Origin: Io17-Chloro-G2 sp965226825
GTDB taxonomy: Bacteria > Chloroflexota > Dehalococcoidia > Lucifugimonadales > UBA3495
Length of the DNA stretch: 64,000 nt
Assembly: GCA_965226825.1 (NCBI GenBank)
Contig: CBDDED010000002.1
Location: 372,001-436,000 of the forward strand
Direction: 5' to 3'
Shown here: positions 60,373 through 64,000 of the stretch, in pieces
How positions within the stretch are numbered: the stretch's first letter is position 1
Layout of the letters: every line of letters begins with the position of its first letter
Program-made: the position numbers and the translations under genes
The notes under the pieces: generated by a model
What the model saw: the letters and a program-made list of their open reading frames with translations, nothing else
Databases searched by the model: none
Told to the model about the DNA's origin: nothing

Positions 60373-62856
60373 ATGACGCTGGTATTCCTGGTCGCGGCCT
60401 GGCTGGCAGGGTTGGTCCTGGGGATTCTGGCGGACGCCCGGCCAGTAGCCCTTCTGCTCCTCTTTGCCGCCTCCTTACCTTTGGGACTTCTTTTCCGGCT
60501 GAATCGCCGGCCGGTGACGCCGATTGCAATGATTGCCCTGCTGCTGCTGGCCTGGTGGCGGGTGGAGGCAACCGAGCAGCCGGTCCCGGAGTTAACGGTG
60601 CAGGACTCCCAACCGGTGAGCGTCTCCGGATGGGTTGGAAACGACCCGGAAATGGTGGGGGCATCGGTCAGATTTGTCCTGATTGTTGATACCGTGGACC
60701 GGGGGCAGGGATCGACGCAGCTGCCGCTGACCTCGCGGGTGATGGTGTACGCGCAACCCCCCGACGAACTAGTCCAACGCCGCCGACCGCCGTTTTTCTC
60801 CTACGGCGACCGGTTGGATATTTCCGGCCAGTTGATGCGTCCCAAGCCCGTTGAGGATTTCGACTACCCGGCATACCTGGCTTCCCGGGGCATATCCGGG
60901 GTGCTCGGCAGCCAGGAAGCGGCGGTTGACGCTGGATTCGAAGGCCGGACGCTGCCCCGGTGGCGGGGCTGGCTGTTCAAATTCCGCCACCGCCTGGCAG
61001 ACAACCTGAACGACAGCCTGCCCGAACCCCATTCCGCCCTGGCCCTGGCGATTCTGCTGGGGCTGCGGGGAGACTTCCCACCGGACTTAATGGACGAGTT
61101 CCGGCAGACCGGCACGAGCCACCTGCTGGCGATATCGGGGCTGCACGTGGGGGTCTTGTTGCTGCTGGTATTGGGGTTTGTCGGTTGGGCTTGTGGACGC
61201 CGGTCGCCGGTCTACGTATTGCTCCCCCTGGCAGCCATCTGGGGTTACGCCCTGGTGGGCGGTCTGCCGGTTTCGGTTACCCGCGCGGCGATAATGGGAA
61301 CCATTTTACTTGCCGGTTGGGCGCTGGGACGGCCCAGCCGCATTTTGCCCGCATTGGCTTTAGCGGCGGCGGTGATGGCCGGGCTGCAGCCCGAGGTCAT
61401 GACCCAGGTGTCCTTTCAACTCAGCTTCGCCGCCGTGGCCGGGATAGCGCTGGCCGTGCCGCTACAGCCGGGGGTTGCGGAAGTGATTACCCGGAGGGTG
61501 ACCGGCAGCGGATTGGGGCGGTACCCGTGGTTTGCCCCATGTCTGACCGCACTGGCGACGGCCGGGTTGGTCTCGCTGGCGGCTACCCTGGCGACCTGGC
61601 CGCTGGTGGCATTTTATTTCCGGCAAATTCCGCTGATGGGAATCCCGGCCACCATGCTGGCTCTGCCGGCGCTGCCAATCGCCCTGGTGGGAGCCATGTT
61701 TACCGCGCTGCTGGGATTGGTCCACCCCGTGGCAGGACAAGTGGTGGGTTGGATCACCTGGTTGCCCCTGGCCTACCTGGTCAAACTGGTTGACTGGATG
61801 CCCAATTGGACGGTTTCCGGGTCCTGGGTGGGACTGCCCCTGCTGGTGGGCTGGTACGGTTTGCTGGCGGAGCTAACCCTGATCCCCGGCGGACTGCGGA
61901 GGATCGCGCGGGTCGCCGGTTGGAAGCCCGACCCGCGCCCGGATGCAAACGCAGAATTGTCCGGGACCGCCGCGGGGTCTCCTGTCGGGTCATTGACCAG
62001 GATTGGACTGGTGTTGGGAGGGTTGGCTGTTGGGGTCGGCGTCCTGGTCTGGGGGGAGGTCCTGGGTGGTTCCGACGGCAAACTACACGTTCATTTCCTG
62101 GACGTGGGGCAGGGCGACAGCGCGCTGATCGTTACACCCACAGGCAAGCAGGTGCTGGTGGACGGAGGGGCGGGTTCAAGCGACGCAATGCGAAGTTTGA
62201 TGGACCTGATCCCCAGGGGAGACCGAGGCATCGACGTGGTGGTTATGACCCATCTCGATGCGGACCATAGCCGCGGACTGCTGGAAATTTTGGAACGGCT
62301 CAGCGTGGGCGGGATTATATACGGCGTGAATCATCCCGGATCCGGGATGTATGCCCAATGGGCGGCGGCGTTGGAGCGGTCCGGCGTGGACGCATTTCCA
62401 GTAATGTACGGCTACCGCATAGCGCTGGAGCCCGGGTTGACGTTGGAGGTGTTAAACCCACAGCCGGAGGGACAAAGGTTCCCCGGGGAAGACTTTAACA
62501 ACAACGCGGTGGCATTTCGCCTGGTTTACGGCGAGGTTAGCATATTGATGGCGTCGGATATTGAGGCCGAGGCCGAGGCCCGTATGACCCAAAGCGGGGC
62601 AATCCTGGCCAGCAACGTGCTGAAGGTGGCGCACCACGGTAGCCAAACGTCTTCCACGATGGGATTTTTGACGGCGGTAGACCCGGACGTTGCGGTCATT
62701 TCGGTGGGAGCGGGCAACCAGTACGGGCACCCGGCCCAAGGGGTGCTCGCCCGCCTGGAGCAATTTGTCGGTGCGGAAAACATCTTCCGGACCGACCGGG
62801 ACGGGAGCATCGAATTGATCACCGACGGCAACGAACTTTGGGTCAGGACCGATTGA
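60373..62856 (+). CDS. comEC: ComEC/Rec2, DNA uptake channel
   Basis: An 827-residue polytopic protein. The N-terminal helices with an OB-like insert, the competence domain (GLHVGVLLLLVLGF, GGLPVSVTRAAIMG) and a C-terminal metallo-beta-lactamase domain (HFLDVGQGDSALI, MTHLDADHSRGLLEIL, KVAHHGSQTSS) are all intact. It forms the channel for single-stranded DNA in transformation; the C-terminal domain may degrade the second strand. Together with comEA it suggests natural competence, though a pilus apparatus is not in view. Confidence 0.95.
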   Translation: MTLVFLVAAWLAGLVLGILADARPVALLLLFAASLPLGLLFRLNRRPVTPIAMIALLLLAWWRVEATEQPVPELTVQDSQPVSVSGWVGNDPEMVGASVRFVLIVDTVDRGQGSTQLPLTSRVMVYAQPPDELVQRRRPPFFSYGDRLDISGQLMRPKPVEDFDYPAYLASRGISGVLGSQEAAVDAGFEGRTLPRWRGWLFKFRHRLADNLNDSLPEPHSALALAILLGLRGDFPPDLMDEFRQTGTSHLLAISGLHVGVLLLLVLGFVGWACGRRSPVYVLLPLAAIWGYALVGGLPVSVTRAAIMGTILLAGWALGRPSRILPALALAAAVMAGLQPEVMTQVSFQLSFAAVAGIALAVPLQPGVAEVITRRVTGSGLGRYPWFAPCLTALATAGLVSLAATLATWPLVAFYFRQIPLMGIPATMLALPALPIALVGAMFTALLGLVHPVAGQVVGWITWLPLAYLVKLVDWMPNWTVSGSWVGLPLLVGWYGLLAELTLIPGGLRRIARVAGWKPDPRPDANAELSGTAAGSPVGSLTRIGLVLGGLAVGVGVLVWGEVLGGSDGKLHVHFLDVGQGDSALIVTPTGKQVLVDGGAGSSDAMRSLMDLIPRGDRGIDVVVMTHLDADHSRGLLEILERLSVGGIIYGVNHPGSGMYAQWAAALERSGVDAFPVMYGYRIALEPGLTLEVLNPQPEGQRFPGEDFNNNAVAFRLVYGEVSILMASDIEAEAEARMTQSGAILASNVLKVAHHGSQTSSTMGFLTAVDPDVAVISVGAGNQYGHPAQGVLARLEQFVGAENIFRTDRDGSIELITDGNELWVRTD

Positions 62857-63577
62857 GTGACTGCGGACGGAGGAGATGTGCAGGGTAATCTTGATTTCAC
62901 GTCGCTGGAACGGCTTCGGGATAGTTTTATCTCCAGCGGTTGGGAGGGGTTAGGGTAAGGGTGTAGCCTCGCCCCCCAATCTCGCCCCAACTGGAATCCG
63001 GATGGCTCTAGCAGCGGTGGCACGGTTACCTCGACGGGCATACCCGAGGCGGAGCATCCGGCGTTTGGAGAAGCGTGGTTCCTCACGGAAAGGGCTCTGG
63101 ATTCCCGCTGCGGCGAGAATGACGCTGGGGGCGTGGTCGGGAAATCCGCGTGGGGGTCAACGTCATTCCTAACCAAGGGGCCTGGATTCCCGCTGCGACG
63201 AGAATGACGGATGGGTTGGTCCTGGTCGCATTGAGGACGAAAATGGCGTATTTTCATAGTGATGACGGGGGCTGAGCCTCCTCCCCCCGGCTGCGGATAT
63301 GGGTCGTGGCTCCAAACCCGTGCAGGGTTTCAAGCTACCCCCACCCGGCTCCGAAACTTGGCGAAATATTAGACCCCACACCCCTATCCCCCGCGTGATA
63401 CAATTGCGCCCGCTAAAGCGACCCGTATAGCCCCTTGGACCGCCCCCTGAATGCGGACCCCTGCGAATTTTCCGGCGATTACAGGGCACCTTATCATGCC
63501 CCGTTCCTATATACGTATACGCAGGGCGATGATTGCTTCGGCGAGCGCCACGCATCCGAGTCGCAAGGGGGTTCCTA
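62857..63577. repeat. 721-bp gap with two composite repeat copies
   Basis: Direct copies of the REP-like module at 63089-63125 and 63175-63213, the second followed 61 bp later by GACGAAAATGGCGTATTTTC (63234-63253). The stretch 63380-63560 holds AT-rich promoter-like sequence before the lipoprotein. No gene recognised. Confidence 0.65.
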
Positions 63578-64000
63578 ATGCGACATCTACTGGCCGCACT
63601 GATTCTTATCGGCGTCGCCCTAACCGGGTGTACGACGGGCCAACCGCCGACCCCTCCTACCACCACACCGCCGCCGCCGGACATAGCAGCCACGGTTGAT
63701 GCCAGTGTGAAGGCTGCCGTCGCCGCACTCGCCACCGACACGCCGGTCCCAACCTTCCCACCTGCGGCGACCGCACCACCCGCGGACACCCCCGCGCCTG
63801 CACCCTCGCCCACTCCCGCGCCTACACCTACGGCAACCCCGTCACCCACTGCGACTGCAAGCCCGACGGCTACGCCACAGCCCACATCTACCCCTGGACC
63901 GACATCCACTCCAAGCTCGACAGCGACGCCGCGCCCCACTGTTGCGCCAAGGGCCACATCCACGCCCACGCCGACATCCACGCCCACGCCGACATCCACG
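63578..64000 (+). CDS. Lipoprotein with Pro/Thr-rich stalk (partial, runs off right edge)
   Basis: ATG 63578 with AAGGGGG seven bases upstream. The signal peptide MRHLLAALILIGVALTGC ends in a lipobox, so Cys18 would be lipid-modified. A short helical segment (DIAATVDASVKAAVAALATD, about 35-54) is followed by a long Pro/Thr/Ser/Ala-rich stalk with TPTPTSTP-like repeats that continues past the window. The helix plus stalk is common in Chloroflexota surface lipoproteins; the functional domain is probably beyond the edge. The opposite-strand Gly/Val-rich frame is a shadow of this. Confidence 0.8.
   Translation, partial: MRHLLAALILIGVALTGCTTGQPPTPPTTTPPPPDIAATVDASVKAAVAALATDTPVPTFPPAATAPPADTPAPAPSPTPAPTPTATPSPTATASPTATPQPTSTPGPTSTPSSTATPRPTVAPRATSTPTPTSTPTPTST

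Noticed and set aside
63169..63999. 276-residue minus-strand frame, Gly/Val-rich at its start
   Set aside because: It is the exact antisense of the Pro/Thr-rich lipoprotein stalk, and its second half crosses the repeat-bearing gap.

Overview
The window looks like a chromosomal piece of an uncultivated bacterium, most likely Chloroflexota (Dehalococcoidia/SAR202-like). This is inferred from moderately high GC, the families present (LLM flavin monooxygenase, gamma-glutamyltransferase, DUF1800/DUF1501 pair, a SUF system using SufU, a hopanoid cluster) and short intergenic repeats. No rRNA, tRNA or CRISPR array was recognised, so the taxonomic placement is tentative.

Region 1 (1-8 kb) is a zone of gene decay. 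It holds an NCS2 permease with a premature TAA, an intact bacterial voltage-gated channel with an unusual TLEGW selectivity filter, an IS1380 left-end remnant fused to the last 41 codons of a cofE-like gene, a frameshifted TPR membrane protein, a fuller but twice-frameshifted IS1380 copy, a 122-bp MITE-like inverted repeat, and a methyltransferase interrupted by an in-frame TAA.

Region 2 (8-23 kb) carries two alpha/beta hydrolases, a DinB-like protein and a minus-strand suf operon. The operon order is sufB, antitoxin, PemK/MazF-like toxin, sufC, small CxxC protein, sufD, sufS, sufU, second sufU. It starts behind a clear sigma70-like promoter that overlaps a 25-bp palindrome. Next comes a thiamine-type ABC transporter whose first gene follows a TPP riboswitch and an intrinsic terminator.

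Region 3 (22.7-32.5 kb) has a HicB/HicA pair in which HicB carries an extra N-terminal domain, then TatD, a DUF1802 protein, an aldo/keto reductase, pyruvate phosphate dikinase, a PIN toxin with a probable antitoxin, a nucleoside hydrolase and an epimerase.

Region 4 (33-40.8 kb) is a compact minus-strand hopanoid operon: polyprenyl synthetase, hpnH, hpnG, hpnA, squalene-hopene cyclase, yjbQ and one squalene/phytoene-synthase-like gene. It would take isoprenyl diphosphate to squalene, cyclise it to hopene and begin the adenosyl/ribosyl side chain. A good promoter lies 110 bp upstream.

Region 5 (41-64 kb) contains a secreted TIMP-like protein, a 1.4-kb repeat-rich gap, a DUF1800-DUF1501-NHL cluster, mogA, a HIT protein, an enoyl-CoA hydratase, a bicupin, a HicB whose HicA partner is a pseudogene, an acyl-CoA dehydrogenase, a gamma-glutamyltransferase, an LLM monooxygenase, an arylsulfotransferase-like propeller, plsY, ilvE, comEA and comEC. 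At the right edge a lipoprotein with a Pro/Thr-rich stalk runs off the window. A composite dispersed repeat of about 100 bp recurs in the intergenic spaces of regions 2 and 5.
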